Shown piece after piece: positions 35,291 through 46,649 of a DNA stretch of 64,000 nt. The position numbers were made by a program, and so were the translations under genes. The stretch lies in contig JADNRV010000067.1 of the NCBI GenBank assembly GCA_015499995.1, positions 62,001 to 126,000 of the forward strand, written 5' to 3'. A model generated the notes under the pieces. That model saw nothing but the letters and a program-made list of their open reading frames with translations. It had not been told where the DNA came from and searched no databases. Source of the stretch: Flammula alnicola (Eukaryota > Basidiomycota > Agaricomycetes > Agaricales > Strophariaceae). The number at the start of each line of letters is the position of its first letter. Position 1 is the stretch's first letter.

Positions 35291-36058
35291 ATGGAACAGG
35301 ACGGCTACGGGTCCGAAGACGATGCTGGGGGTGACTTTAGCCATGGGAATGGTATGGCTATGCAGTGGCAGCGGCAGCACGAGGAGTACTATGCTGCGAA
35401 GCAGAGGAGGCATAGGCCTGCGGCGGCTAGTGCAAGTGCCACGCACGCGCTCTGCGGCGCAGGAGATGGAGCTCGTGCTGTTGATAGGGATGAGGCATAT
35501 CTGGGCGCGAGGTTTTCGGTGTGCCTTTTTTGTATTTCTATCGTGTTTCCAACATGGAGAGTGCACATATTTATTTGATTATTAGGTTAACACAGCTCCG
35601 CAGAGCATCAAGAGCCGCATCGTCCATCCGGACTGCTGTTGTGGGTACACGCTGGACCAAGCCGCCTCGCTCGAGGGTGAGATCAGCCGCTGGCAATCTG
35701 GGCTTCCGCCTTCGCTCAGGTGGCCCAGTGCCAGTGCCAATGCTGGGCAGACTTCTCTGCTACCGGTGCTTCTACGAACTCGTCAACGGTAGTAGAAGAC
35801 TACCAGTCGCCGTTCCATGATCCAGCGGGCACGACGGACAAGGAGGACAGGATCCTGAAGGCACAGAGCTGCGAGTTGGAGGTCAAGGTGTATACGCCCT
35901 TCTTGCGGTACGCTGCTGCTATGGCGGCGGCGGGTGCTGCCGGTGGTTCGTCGTCTGGATTGCAATTGGGCCATATGAGCTCGCCCTCGGGCTCGACTTC
36001 GGGGTTCGCGAGGAATAATTCTCCTGCTGCTGCAGCTATGAGCTCGCCGGCTTCATAA
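35291..36058 (+). pseudogene. Relic of a fungal-specific (Zn2Cys6-type) transcription factor C-terminal region
   Basis: A frame starting MEQDGYGSEDD runs to LDRD-like DRDEAYLGARFS, is spliced at GTGTGC..TTAG into SIKSRIVHPDCCCGY and LEGEISRWQSGLPPSLRW, and then hits a stop near 35785. In a second frame it continues with KEDRILKAQSCELEVKVY and TPFLRYAAA, followed by a Ser/Ala/Gly-rich tail. LPPSLRW and AQSCELEVKVYTPFLR resemble segments of the fungal transcription factor middle domain. The DNA-binding zinc cluster is absent. Assignment rests on short motifs. Confidence 0.4.
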
Positions 36059-36099
36059 GCGACGGTACACGCTGCTCAGGCGATTATCAGGGCAGCGAA

Positions 36100-36330
36100 A
36101 GGACTACATCAGGCTTCGCCGTCCTCGACTTCCGTGCCCTCTCCTCCACTAACACTAGCAAGCCGCCAAAGGGTTTGCCGAACACCTCGAGACGACGAAA
36201 TCCAAGACAGAAGTTCTCAATCAGGGGATACATCTCTGGTGGTTTTCGTGTCGGGTCAGCAATGTCTCTTGCCATATCTGTAAAATGTATACGTTGAAAT
36301 ACAGTATACAGATTCACGTGGACAAGACGA
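36100..36330 (-). pseudogene. MT-A70 (METTL3/14-like) methyltransferase fragment
   Basis: The minus strand reads ADPTRKPPEMYPLIENFCLG and then RRLEVFGKPF. This pattern is characteristic of the C-terminal end of MT-A70 family adenine methyltransferases (KP.E.Y..IE......R.LE.FG). Only about 50 codons remain, with no catalytic motif. It abuts the transcription factor relic and an A-family fragment. Confidence 0.6.
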
Positions 36331-36540
36331 GGACATACCGACATTAATTTACAATGCGCGAACCAGCTGTCTGCACTCTCAACCCACAGAAAAACATATT
36401 GCTTGAGAGGGAACGTTGATCTCCTGAAGGTAGTCCAACGTAAACGTCGACACGCATGTGCTTGTCCTTCTGTCGAGGGTCATCCCGCACTGTGCTGCTG
36501 CTGGTTTGGGCCCAAATACTGGGAGTTGGGCTGAATAACG

Positions 36541-38396
36541 TTACACGATTGATAATATAGGTGGATAAACGCCAACCTCTCGAAGCTGAATTGGACTCGA
36601 GACGCTGCAAAGGGCTATCCCGTCACAAACGCCAGAAATCCTGCTAGAAGATGGAGGGAGGGACGCCATTGACAATACAGGATGAATGCCAACCTCTCCT
36701 AGCCGAACTGGACTCAAGGCGCTGCAAGGGGCTATCCCGTTACAAACGCCAGTTATCATGCCAGTGGAACGGATGAGGTTGTCAGTCACACTCACTGACA
36801 GTGAGCGAGTTGAGTGAGTCACCGTTTGTCTAGTAAGGAACTTTGGAAACAAACTCAGACTTTTTGGACTCGGTCAGCGTGTCGCTCTCACCGGCCGTCC
36901 TTTCTCGTGCGGAACGCAGAAGAATGGACATGGACCCGCAATCAGCGAGGCCTTTGGCCGGCGTACTGCATTCTTTCTGGATCTGCACAACCAGAGCATG
37001 AAGGTGTTGTTCGTGTCGACCTTTGATTATGCGGATGTTCATTTACCACGGGCTAACCGCGCACGCTGTGGGGGGCATGACCTCATTATTGCCGCGTATG
37101 TCATACACGTACGCCTCGAGAGTATTTTTACGGTCCTGTTCAGCAAAGTTGGATCAATATCTGGGATGAGACGAAGAAGGAAAAGTTACCTCAGTATCCA
37201 TCATGACTTTGTCGGCGGTGTGCATCCGACTTTCCTCCTTATATTTTTCGACGATAGACCTGTCCAGCGAAGGGTCGAAGTATTCGTAAGGTCGATATCG
37301 GAGACTTGAGCGTAAGTCGCAGAATCTCGCTGGGAGCCGGTTTCTTGAGTGAGGATGTTGATTGCGGTGGTGCAGTCCTCGGAACAATCCAGAGGGCCGA
37401 TATAAACTTAATTGAGGCCAGATGGTGTCTTGAGTCGAAGTCAAAGACCCCGAGTTTCTGAGGGCCGGCGCAACCAGACCTTCCCGATAATGCGTATCCG
37501 CCAACTTGGCGAGGTTCACTTCGTCATCCTAGAACCATAACACAGTCAAAGACTGCCCTTTTTGTGGATATCTAGACACGAAAATTCTTCAATTTTCTGC
37601 ATATATGTATAGAGTATAAGGATTACCTGTAGGCAACTTGTTGAGCGTGTAAGACGATCAAGGAAGGATTGGCCAAGATGCAGAATGGGCCCGCACCGGC
37701 ATTGAGTGACACGGGCAAGAGCTCGTCCTGTTGAAGATTTTTCCTAATGGCACCATCTTGCGATGACAACACAAAATGCGATGTCAAGTTGAGCGAACCA
37801 AACACGCTGACCCGGGACGGTTGGAGGATATAAGGGTGCTGCAAAGGGCTATCCCAATGCAAAAGCACGAATGAAGAGTGATTCGACGTTCCATTCACCC
37901 TTAGAGAAGGGATGCTCGCTTCGCTCGCAATAGTCCTCGGAGCAATCCAGAGGGCGATCGTGGTTGAGGGCTAAGGCCTGAGGGAGAAATACAGTGATTT
38001 GCAGTGCCGTTTGCACACGAATGTTGGGAAAATGTGTTTGTCTGTGTCTTGCCTTTGACCGTGCCTGATACATTCCGGCGCAGAAAACTCGCGCGTCGCA
38101 GGAATAACCGGGAGCCCAGCAGCCGCCTGACATGCCGAACTCTCACGCCAACACATGCAAACAACTTTCAGGAAACTTATCGTGCAAACGGCAATGCAAG
38201 TCACTGTAAAGCGACGAAGATTGCCCGCTGTTTGGCTCAACCTCTCCTACTAGGCAAGACGCTGCAACGGGCTATCCCCTTACAAACGCCAGTAGAAGAT
38301 GGAGGGAGAGACGCAATTGACAATACAGAGAGAAAGAAAGCGACGAAGATTTCCCGCTGTTTGGCTCAACCATCTTGCACAAACAACAACTACGCC
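36541..38396. repeat. A-family composite repeat, copy C3 (rearranged)
   Basis: Matches parts of A' in the same orientation in a different arrangement. GCTGCAAAGGGCTATCCCG motifs lie at 36602, 36721, 37838 and 38265, GTCCTC..GAGGAC motifs near 37375 and 37930, and the leader-like module near 36820. It contains a different Hsp110 exon from A. Its right end (38330-38396) joins the R1 tail of 38650 and is interrupted by a poly(A) retroposon. Confidence 0.75.
37190..37267 (-). pseudogene. Hsp110 exon fragment in C3
   Basis: The minus strand encodes LDRSIVEKYKEESRMHTADK followed by VMMDTE, ending exactly at a GTAACT donor-like site. In fungal Hsp110 proteins this block directly precedes the DRKNALEEY block found in A, so the two repeats carry neighbouring exons of the same source gene. 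Confidence 0.7.
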
Positions 38397-38637
38397 TTTT
38401 TTTTTTTTTTTTTTGCAATCGGTTTATAGTCTTGCGTAATCTAGTACAGCACGGACTGTGGGCGAATGTACAAGTAAGTATCTATGCGTGTATGACCGAG
38501 AACTCCTAATTGATATACTACAAACGGAGCGGGTGTCTAGTTTATTTTTAATACGACTTGACTAATGCGGTCGTGGTCCGATGCGTCTGGTCCATATAAG
38601 CAGTTAAGGTACCGGTCACGGCATAGGCCCTGGATTA
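38397..38637 (-). mobile_element. Poly(A) retroposon with 9-bp target-site duplication
   Basis: On the minus strand a 223-bp body (starting TAATCCAGGGCC, ending CGATTGC) is followed by 18 A. It is flanked by direct repeats AACTACGCC at 38388-38396 and 38638-38646. The R1 copy at 7606-8070 shows the uninterrupted site. The body has no open frame and no clear tRNA-type A/B boxes. It is SINE-like or a processed RNA copy. An identical body lies at 63762-64000. Confidence 0.75.
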
Positions 38638-38646
38638 AACTACGCC

Positions 38647-38815
38647 TTTGAATCGACTGTCACTGACCTTTCTCCTCCAAGTCCCCACCCACCGTTACAC
38701 CCACCCCGTAAGTCCCTTTTTGTCCCGTCATTTGGCGTCGGCGAAGGTACTTACCGTTTTCATCTTTTACAGCCACCCACCGCTGTCGTCCACCGACAAA
38801 CGATCTCTCTAGTTT
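38647..38815 (-). repeat. R1 repeat, interrupted at CTCTCTAG by a second poly(T) tract
   Basis: Contains the R1 tail (CCACCCACCGTTACACCCAC) and the start of an R1 unit (GACAAACGATCTCTCTAG). At 38813-38832 a run of 20 T replaces the expected ACTTGATACATT, which suggests another poly(A) insertion whose far end I could not find. Confidence 0.7.
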
Positions 38816-38832
38816 TTTTTTTTTTTTTTTTT

Positions 38833-39850
38833 AATCCAAATTTACATCCTTTGAGATTGCCCTATGTCGGATGTCACATCGTAAACTAGTCTGTCTATTT
38901 GAGAGTCCATGATTTGTTTTATCTATACTGTCGCCTCTTGGTGGCCTCCTGAGGTGGCACAGATCGCATAAAAGCGTTGACTATGTATGGGTGGGTAATA
39001 TGGTAGCTAAGAGTGTGTGTGGTAGGGTAGTAGGGATTATAGGGGAATAAGGTAGGGGGGAGACCGAAGTGTAAGGTATATACAATGAAAGTGTAGGATA
39101 CGAAATGCCAGTGGATAGGAATCAATGTCAAACTTATGCAGCGATGTCAAACTGATCGCTGCATAAGTTTGACATTCGGCGGCGTAAGGTTCGCCGATCA
39201 TGTGGATGAAGCCTTTACCTCCTCCTGGAAACATTCGCGGCGGCATATACTAGAGTAGGGTTTTGTCCCAGGATGCCGAAAAAAAAAAACAGACATGTCA
39301 GGCTCATATCATTTCGAGGCAAAATCCTTTTGCTGTTCGCTCACTTCGGGCAGATTTTGCCTGTGAAATGGCATACTTAAAAGTCGTGTCGTGTTGTAGG
39401 AGATGTTCGAATGCTAGACTACGATAGGCACGAATCGAACTACTGTTAGAGCTCGGACCTGCTCGGACCGACTGGAACATTACAATCTTATCGTAACCAG
39501 CTGTCCTACATTTCTGCCTTTTCTCCAGAAACCATTGCAATGGTCATGGCCATCCTGTCTGCATTGAAATTTGCCTCGTCAAGCGGCCCTGCACCCGGAA
39601 GCGTGTTTCATCTGCGTTGTGACTAGGTGGGATCACCTCTGCTTATGCACATATTTTGGTGCATCGGGGTGAACAGCAGCTAACGCCTGGAAGGCGAGGC
39701 TTTGGCTTTGTTAGCGGCCTTGCAGCAGTTCAATCGGAAATCATGTCATACCTCAACCCAGTGCTTTAGCTGGGAGTCGGCCTTTTTCAAGGATAAGCCA
39801 CGGGCCAGGCGCGGCGCTGACTTTACAAACCGCCGCCTTTCTTTTTCTAG
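38833..39850. other. Intergenic; holds a perfect long hairpin
   Basis: No gene is supported. The minus-strand frame at 39304-39540 is open for 78 codons but shows no recognisable motif. The hairpin at 39125-39175 is listed separately. Confidence 0.35.
39125..39175. repeat. Perfect 21-bp inverted repeat with 9-nt loop
   Basis: Arms 39125-39145 (ATGTCAAACTTATGCAGCGA, then T) and 39155-39175 are exact reverse complements. The loop GTCAAACTG itself repeats part of the arm. It could be a target or relic of a transposon end, or a cruciform/small-RNA precursor. Confidence 0.9.
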
Positions 39851-40133
39851 TTAGCGCATAGTCTTCTTATGGATAGGCCAGTCCTTCCGCTGGCACTCTT
39901 CGTTCTGTTCAAGTTCAAATGGTCAAAATCTTTGATCAGGCATTCAAAGGGGCACATACGCAATAATGTGAGATGCGGCAACCACTGCAATATCGGAAAT
40001 ATTGGCCCGCTACAAACTCGGTCACGTAACAAGCCTGGCATTGGAAGCCGGGGTTCTCTTCGCTGAGTGGATGACGAGATAAGGGCATTGCGGTATGTTC
40101 GTAATCTTCCAATGATTTAATATTTATATGCAT
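39851..40133 (-). CDS. 75-aa MYND-type zinc-finger protein
   Basis: Model: complement(39851..39904, 39960..40133), with a 55-bp GT..AG intron. The MYND pattern is spread over both exons: CQACYVTEFVAGQYFRYCSG, SHYC, then after the splice NEECQRKDWPIHKKTM. Seven of the eight usual zinc ligands are visible. The last Cys is replaced by the TM of HKKTM just before the stop. MYND fingers usually mediate protein contacts as part of larger proteins, so this may be a truncated gene end rather than a genuine mini-protein. Confidence 0.55.
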
Positions 40134-43100
40134 CTACAGCTGAATGAACAAGGTTGCTATACAGAAATTTGAAGGTGTTGAGACGGAGGCTGTTTTGTTG
40201 AGGTTTCACAGTCTGTAAGGCTACTGAGGGCAGACCCTACGGCGAGCATAATACTGAAGTCGGTTCATGGAAGCTTTTTCGTATTGCGAAGGAGGCGGAA
40301 CCGCATGGCATTGACCCTGATAGTCATTGTACAGGTACTGACTCCTGAGTCGGGAAAAAAAATTGGCACTGCAGGCTTTGTATCTAAGCGTCTGTTTTCC
40401 ATTACTTAGTTACATTCAGTGAAGCTCCCTACGTATGAAGTGCCAATCAGGAAATCGGGGAAATTCCGATTTAGCAATATGACGATCACGAGCCTGTCAC
40501 AATATTATAATGCCCTGACAACAGCTCATAACCAGCTATCTGCTGTCCATAGAATTGTAGCGATATCATAGATTGGCTGCAACATTCCTTTTGAAATATG
40601 AGGCAGTTATAATGTGGCAAGGAGGTTGTAATTACATAGTGAGGTGGCTACCAGGTTCATGGGGAAATCACAGATTTCACGTCAGATGTTGAATTGTTCA
40701 CCACCCATTATGATGATTATACAAGATTGGAGACCAAATATAACATGGGTATAAGCTGGCAAACGAGTCACATTTCATTCCAAGGAGGAGATATTTTTTC
40801 AACCGGAAAATGAAACATTGTCATTGAAACTTGTGTGCCAGATGCGAAATAAATATGCTAAGGTAAAGTGTAAGCATAATTAAATCACCAAAGTCCTCAT
40901 GGTGATTGGGAGGGAGAAGACGGTACGCCCTGTGAGCAATGAGATGTGATACTTACGCAAGTACTGGAAATGCATTGCGCGGCAATACATAATATATTTT
41001 AAAGGTTGATCATGACCCGAGCGCGAGGGCAAATGGCGCTGTGGCGGGCGCCGCGCGATAGAAATTTCTTCGCAAGTTCATTCAAACTCCGACACACGTG
41101 ACTTTGTTGATATAAGTTCAATTCGCGTCGTTGACTCGATTTCAACGTGAACTTGTCTTCTTACCTTCACTACCCCTCTGATACCACCTGTCTCCCTCTC
41201 TTGAAATGCCATCAAGGTAAATGCAGCTCAGGCCCTTCTGTGATAGATTCCTAGCCCATACCGCTGCCCACAGGTCTTTGGTTCTAATGACGCCCCGTTA
41301 GGGCTCTACTCGAGTGCCAGGATGGATTGCTGGAATGAGAATCATAATGACATGGGCTGGTGGGTCCTTCAGTATGTACAAATTTCCGACTTAGCTGCAG
41401 TCTAACCTCATCCCCCCATTCAACAGTGCGTGATGTCAGTTGCGAGGACAGGTAAGTTATTCAACAATTCTTGACTTTGATCCTGTCTGACGCTCTACCG
41501 TCTCTCAGGACCTGCTCTTGTTTTGTTCTCATTTCCAAGTAATATTCCGCCCCAATTGTATGCCACCATTCAGGTATGTGATGCTTTGTTTACTGTAACA
41601 CCTATGCTGCTCCATCTTTGTTGCTTCAAGTTGCGGGCTCGCAGGTTTACTTGTATGGCAGTTTTGTCGCTCACCTTTCTGATTCTAGAGGATGCCTTTA
41701 ATACTCCTCGTCATTGTAAGTGACATATTGTCCTCTCAACAAATGGTTGACTAATGATGGCATTTACAGACCAGTCATTCCCACTGCATATCACAGCTCG
41801 TCTCAAGAAGGCATTTGTAGTATGCTGGCACTCTTGAGCTCGAGGTTAAGGTCTCAAAATTCTGTGCTTGCACGTCGCTCTTTACTATTATGCAGTGTAT
41901 CATCTTACATAGTCAATATATTGTTTTTTTTGCCTATTTGGTTTGATATGAAGCGATTAATTATAAGTATTCCTTGTAATGATGTGGACCAATATGAACT
42001 CATTGAAAGCTGATACCATCCTATGAGTATTTTAGAATCTTATAACCCGTAGACGAACCATGAAAAATATTGCAGCCAGCTTATCGTCATACCCGGACAT
42101 GATATCAAATCACAATGATGCGCCAGCATTACGGTAACTCATGATACATCGTCTGAAATATTAACCGGACCTGCTACTGTCTGGCTATTTCTGGCATTGT
42201 GAGTTGATGTATAATATTATAACGAGCTCATAACGCCGACGGCCCTCTATAACGCATTTTGTATGCTCATATGGCAAGATAGGAATTTCCACGATTTACT
42301 GATAGGCTGGTTCTCGAAAAAAATGGCTTTCCGAGCCTGCTTCAAGTTTTTTTTCTGTCAGCGCCTTTGGACAAATGCGCAAACTTTCAGCATGTTTTCT
42401 CATTTATATTTCCAACTGGCCTGTTCGGTGTAATTTCATATTGTGTAAGTACTTGTCGGGTAGCCCTCAGCATCACTTGTGGTCCGATGAGGTGGACAAA
42501 CTTGGGGCATTCTCTACAGTATATTAGTATGTCACGGTGGACAAACTTGCCACTTGACCAGCTCCAGGCTCCAGGTCCAGCGAAATGACAGGTTCCAAAG
42601 AGTCACAAGCGCTCCTCCTAGCCATAGCCTCTATGAGATCGCTCCTAATATGTTGTTATCGATTCGAGGAAACAAGAAAAAGACACGATAAAGATGAGAT
42701 GATGGTTTAATCGGTGGGGCAAGAAGAGGGTTCATGCGCGCCTTGATAGAGATATAGTTTCAGTTACGTCCCTGCGAACATGAGTAAAAACCCGGAAAAG
42801 TCGTCTGAAGAAAGAGATATTAGAGTCGTGGCGGTATCTACGAAGTAACACTCGGTTGGAAAAAAAAAATAAGAAGCTTTACGGAAATTTCTAATCGCCT
42901 TAAATTTATTGAAGAGATGATACCAGGGTTGGCAGGTAAGTAATCTACGATTTATTCTAGCTTTGTTTTCTTCGTCGACAGCTTTGTGAGTGCCAGTGAA
43001 AAAGCTGTGTATGAGGTGTACTGGCGTGATGACGCAAGACCGGTCTGGTCACCTGCCGGTCACTGTTGGTTCACAGTTTTGTCCACCGTGTGTGAAGATG

Positions 43101-43241
43101 AAAGAGGCCGCTGACTTCGAATCCACACACAACAAGGAATGCATTGTATCAAATTCAACATAATGCAGTGGCATACCTGACCTTCTTTCTCCGCCTACTT
43201 ATCGTCAGCCCTCTCTTTCAACTTTTCTCTTCTTCTCAAAT
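40134..43241. other. AT-rich region without a confident gene
   Basis: Short exon-like pieces with good splice sites occur at 41210-42010 on the plus strand (for example GPALVLFSFPSNIPPQLYAT between TCTCAG and GTATGT). They could not be chained into one open frame. GGTGGACAAACTTG occurs twice at 42490-42550. Nothing else was recognised. Confidence 0.35.
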
Positions 43242-45426
43242 ATGTCTTCCAACCGTCAAACGCAGTCGACCAACTCCCGACGTAAATACAATTTCGGAAA
43301 TCGACAGAAGTCAGCCGATTCCCGGGGTCAAAGTCAGAACTTGACTGGTTGCAAGAGTCAAAACGGAGCGAGTGGTCAGCATAAGCCATTGCTGGCTATG
43401 ACCCTTCGAAGTGGCAAGGGGAGAGAAGTACATCCCGGCATTTGTAAAATCTATAGATAAATAAATCTCACCTCATTGTCTATCGTGAAGGAACCATTGG
43501 CTGAACTCCAGACCGGTTTGAAGAGGCGATCTGGCTTGGAGCAACCAGAACCGTCGTCCAAAAAAATCAAAGTCTCGGACCAGCCAGTGCCGTCTCTGTC
43601 CGACTTTCAAGAGTTTCTGGACGTGGTCCTGAGAAATTTTGACAAACATTATGAAGAACCTCCTTGGTCCCGGACTCTCGAAAGTCGTCGGGGACGCCTC
43701 GATTACGATGTCGGTTTGAGCCCTGCCCTGAAAAACCTGATTGTAACCGAAGGAGTTGAAGGACTGTCCTCGCTCGAGAAACGAGGAATCCTGTCCTTGT
43801 TTGACCTATTCGGAGCAGTACGCCAACAGCGGGTTGGTATAGCTGAGGGTCCGAACACGTCCCTGCCGTCTTCGTTTTGCCCGGGAAAGACTTGGTCTCA
43901 GTTTCAGCGGGACAAAAAGGCCCAGGTACAGAACAGCCGATCTTTGGAATCTATTCCTCCCCCTCCCCTTGAACTCATGCATTCTGCATTCCGTCAATTT
44001 TTGTATGAAATGCTAGCAGGCCCTCTCAATTTTCCAGTCGGCCAAATGCCGTTAGATTTGGCAAGAGCCATGGCGGCTGCATCAAATTTAACCCAATCCA
44101 TGCCTCAACTTTTGAACGAGCATCGACTTCGCCACGACAAGTTCCTAGAAGGTCTGAAGATTATCTTTCCCGATGACGACAAACACGTCTGGATGAAGTG
44201 TCCCCAAAGCATGGGTATCGGCTTTGCCCATATTACCTACTTCCTGAAGGGCTTTGGCGGCTCCTCCGACCAGCCGCTCATCATGGTCCAGGTGAAGCTA
44301 GAGCTTGGGGGTGGCAGCGACCCTAACATCCGGATCCAGAGTTATTATCAACAATACCTGTCCTCTGCGCCTAATGCTCGTTTGACCGGCGCTCCTGTCT
44401 TTTTAATGTCTCTCTGTGGTGCGTAAAATCTTCTTGCCTTCTAGCTGATCTTATATTTTCTTTAGGAACATTGATGATGATCAGTGGCGGCTTTTGCAAT
44501 GCGAGTCCATCGAATCCTATCTTCGAACATCTTGCTACAGTCAATCTGGCGCATAATGCTTACCACGAGAACGAACGCATGGCGGCGTCGATATTTTACG
44601 CATTAAAAACTGCTTTTTTAGACCTGATGTAAGTCCGATTGCTTTTAATCGCGCATACTTCTTCACATATATACTTAGGGAAAAACCCCCCCTGCCGAAG
44701 GTTACCAATCCGAACTACCCCCGTATCATCCCATGTACCGACGTCGTTGAGGTACTCGTGCCTCACAGTCTTTATCTAGGGGAATACCGGGAAGATCCAT
44801 GGCAACTCGATAAATACTTAAACGACAATAAAACTCTCGTTGCAAAGATGGCGTCGGCGAAGAAATATGTTGTGAAGATTATCTGCCTTCGCGCCAAGGA
44901 GTGTTATGGGATGGACGTCCATTTGCATCTTGCCGACAAGGGATTAGCACCCCGGTTATTAAGATGGCACAAGCGCATACGTGACGTTCTTGCAATGGTT
45001 TTCATGGAGTACCTTGCTCCTCCGAAAGAAGGCCAAGCCGGGTGGTTGACACTTCACGATTTTGGCGTCGACTACCTAGAGCAAGCGCAGGCCGCAAAGG
45101 AAATTATCCAAGCCGGGATTTGTGAAATCTTCAGTGCGCTCAAGGAGAAGGACTTCGTCCATGGAGATCTGCGACCAAACAACATAATGATCAATGTCAA
45201 CAAGGATGGTTCGCTCATGAAATGTGATGGCAAGGCAGTTTTGAAGGTGATCGATTTCGACTGGTCGGGGGTGGCGGGCCAGGTCTTTTATCCTTACAGC
45301 TGCAACACCTTGATTCCCTGGCCCGGGAAATCGATGATTATCACAGCAGATGATGACTGCACAATGGTGAAGACTTGGATGGAGCTCTGGCCAAAGGTTT
45401 TGCCTGCCTTGACAGTAGGAGTGTGA
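43242..45426 (+). CDS. Protein-kinase-like protein, intact copy
   Basis: Model: 43242..43427, 43491..44418, 44466..44628, 44679..45426, 674 aa, all GT..AG and in frame. The N-terminus is basic and Gln/Ser-rich (MSSNRQTQSTNSRRKYN). A middle domain of about 330 residues includes MPQLLNEHRLRHDKFLEGLK and ARLTGAPVFLMSLCG. The C-terminal 190 residues look like a divergent kinase: VVKIIC (possible beta-3 Lys, about 489), a hinge-like MVFMEYLAPP, the catalytic loop FVHGDLRPNNIM (about 584) and KVIDFDWSG (about 618). The metal-binding motif is DFD rather than DFG and the catalytic HRD is HGD, as in several atypical kinases. Proteins of this layout are common in Agaricomycetes, and the substrate is unknown. 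A decayed paralogue lies inverted at 48700-50639. Confidence 0.75.
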
Positions 45427-45756
45427 GCGTTGAATCTCGGGAAATGAACACCACATGCTTATCATTTTCTCTGCAACCGAAATCGTTATATGTTATATCT
45501 TGTATTGGATTCAACTTATTGTACAACTGTCTATGTAGCACTTGCCGTCCCTGGTGGACGGCCATAATTGGAATTTTGCAACATCATCGTTGTTTATTGT
45601 TAAGCACTCAGGTCGATGCCTTCGGGACAAACACACTCGAAACTCAGCGTGTTTGCTTTGATGCAGTCCGCGTTCAGTGAGCCCTTTACATGCCAATGCA
45701 CTCTGACATCCTTGGAGGCGCCACCAGCAAGATGTCTCACGAAATAAGGGTGCGAC

Positions 45757-46484
45757 ATCACATCCCATTTTCCGCCAATGTCTCGTCCACGACTACTAGT
45801 AGATCGCCCCTCGCATCGAATTTCCAGCGAAACGCGCTATAAAGCCAAAGAAACTCTCGCAGTCTCGACCAGAACGCGAGCTGACTCCGTCGGTTAGCAG
45901 TTCCAATGAAGAAGACCAGTCCGGGAACAGCGATGGTGAACCGTGAATCTGAGCAGTCAGAGGCTCAGAGCTGGCAGAAAATGACACAGCCCCCGGGCCA
46001 GACACCAGACCTACTCAAATGAAGATACCAAAACCAGCAGGAGAACCTGGGCGACCCAGGTCAGGAGGATATAACATCGATGCGGTCCTCGCGCCTCGGG
46101 GCAAGGAAGAATTCGCTAAAGTCCATGTAAGTGGTCGTCATCCTTCTAGAAGTGATTTTCGACTGCATTTTCCCCCAACAGAAACTTGACAAGAAGCTTG
46201 CCGATCTCAAATTGGATAACACAAAATCATATAGCAAGCAAAATAGTAGAAAGGTGATGGATTTGTGCGAAACGGTTGGGTTATCCCTTTGTACTTCGGT
46301 GCGTTTTCTGATCGGCCAACTGGCACAGGTTGAGAGGCACCACTGGCATACGATCGTTGAAAAATACGAAGGTCATTGGCCGGTTCGAGCAATGCTCAAG
46401 TTGTATCTGAAGGCCACGTCGAAAAATCACCGTTGCAGCGGCAAAAGCGGCAAGAATAAGGTTGGGAATGCGGTCTGAAATCCG
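45757..46484 (+). pseudogene. Second copy of the 11225-11948 gene, broken
   Basis: Homologous to copy 1 from CCCATTTTCCGCCAATGTCT through its 3' flank. The conserved part survives (GRPRSGGYNIDAVL, a GTAAGT..CAACAG intron, KLADLKLDNTKSY, VEKYEGHWPVRAMLKLYLK). The disordered N-terminal part has shifted frame near 45930 and lost the reading frame that links it to the core. About 220 bp of the 3' flank present in copy 1 is missing here, at a GTGATACGCC/GTGATGCCCC near-repeat. Confidence 0.65.
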
Positions 46485-46649
46485 AATTCGTTACGAGTGA
46501 TACGCCGGAGTCGATGAACGAGATTATCGACGTTGACCAAGAAGATGGAGGGCAACAATATCGAGGTGGATCCTATCGTTAGCTCGACTAGCACCCGTTG
46601 TTTAACTGATCTGGGCGGAAGGAATGAAATTAGCTCCAATATACCTCAA

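Noticed and set aside
39410..39520. tRNA-like gene on the minus strand (GTTCGATTCG)
   Set aside because: D-arm and anticodon-arm pairing do not work, and the word probably occurs by chance.
43242..45426. Assignment of the kinase genes to the FunK1 family
   Set aside because: The characteristic HRD-type loop and the overall layout do not match what I know of FunK1, so only kinase-like is claimed.
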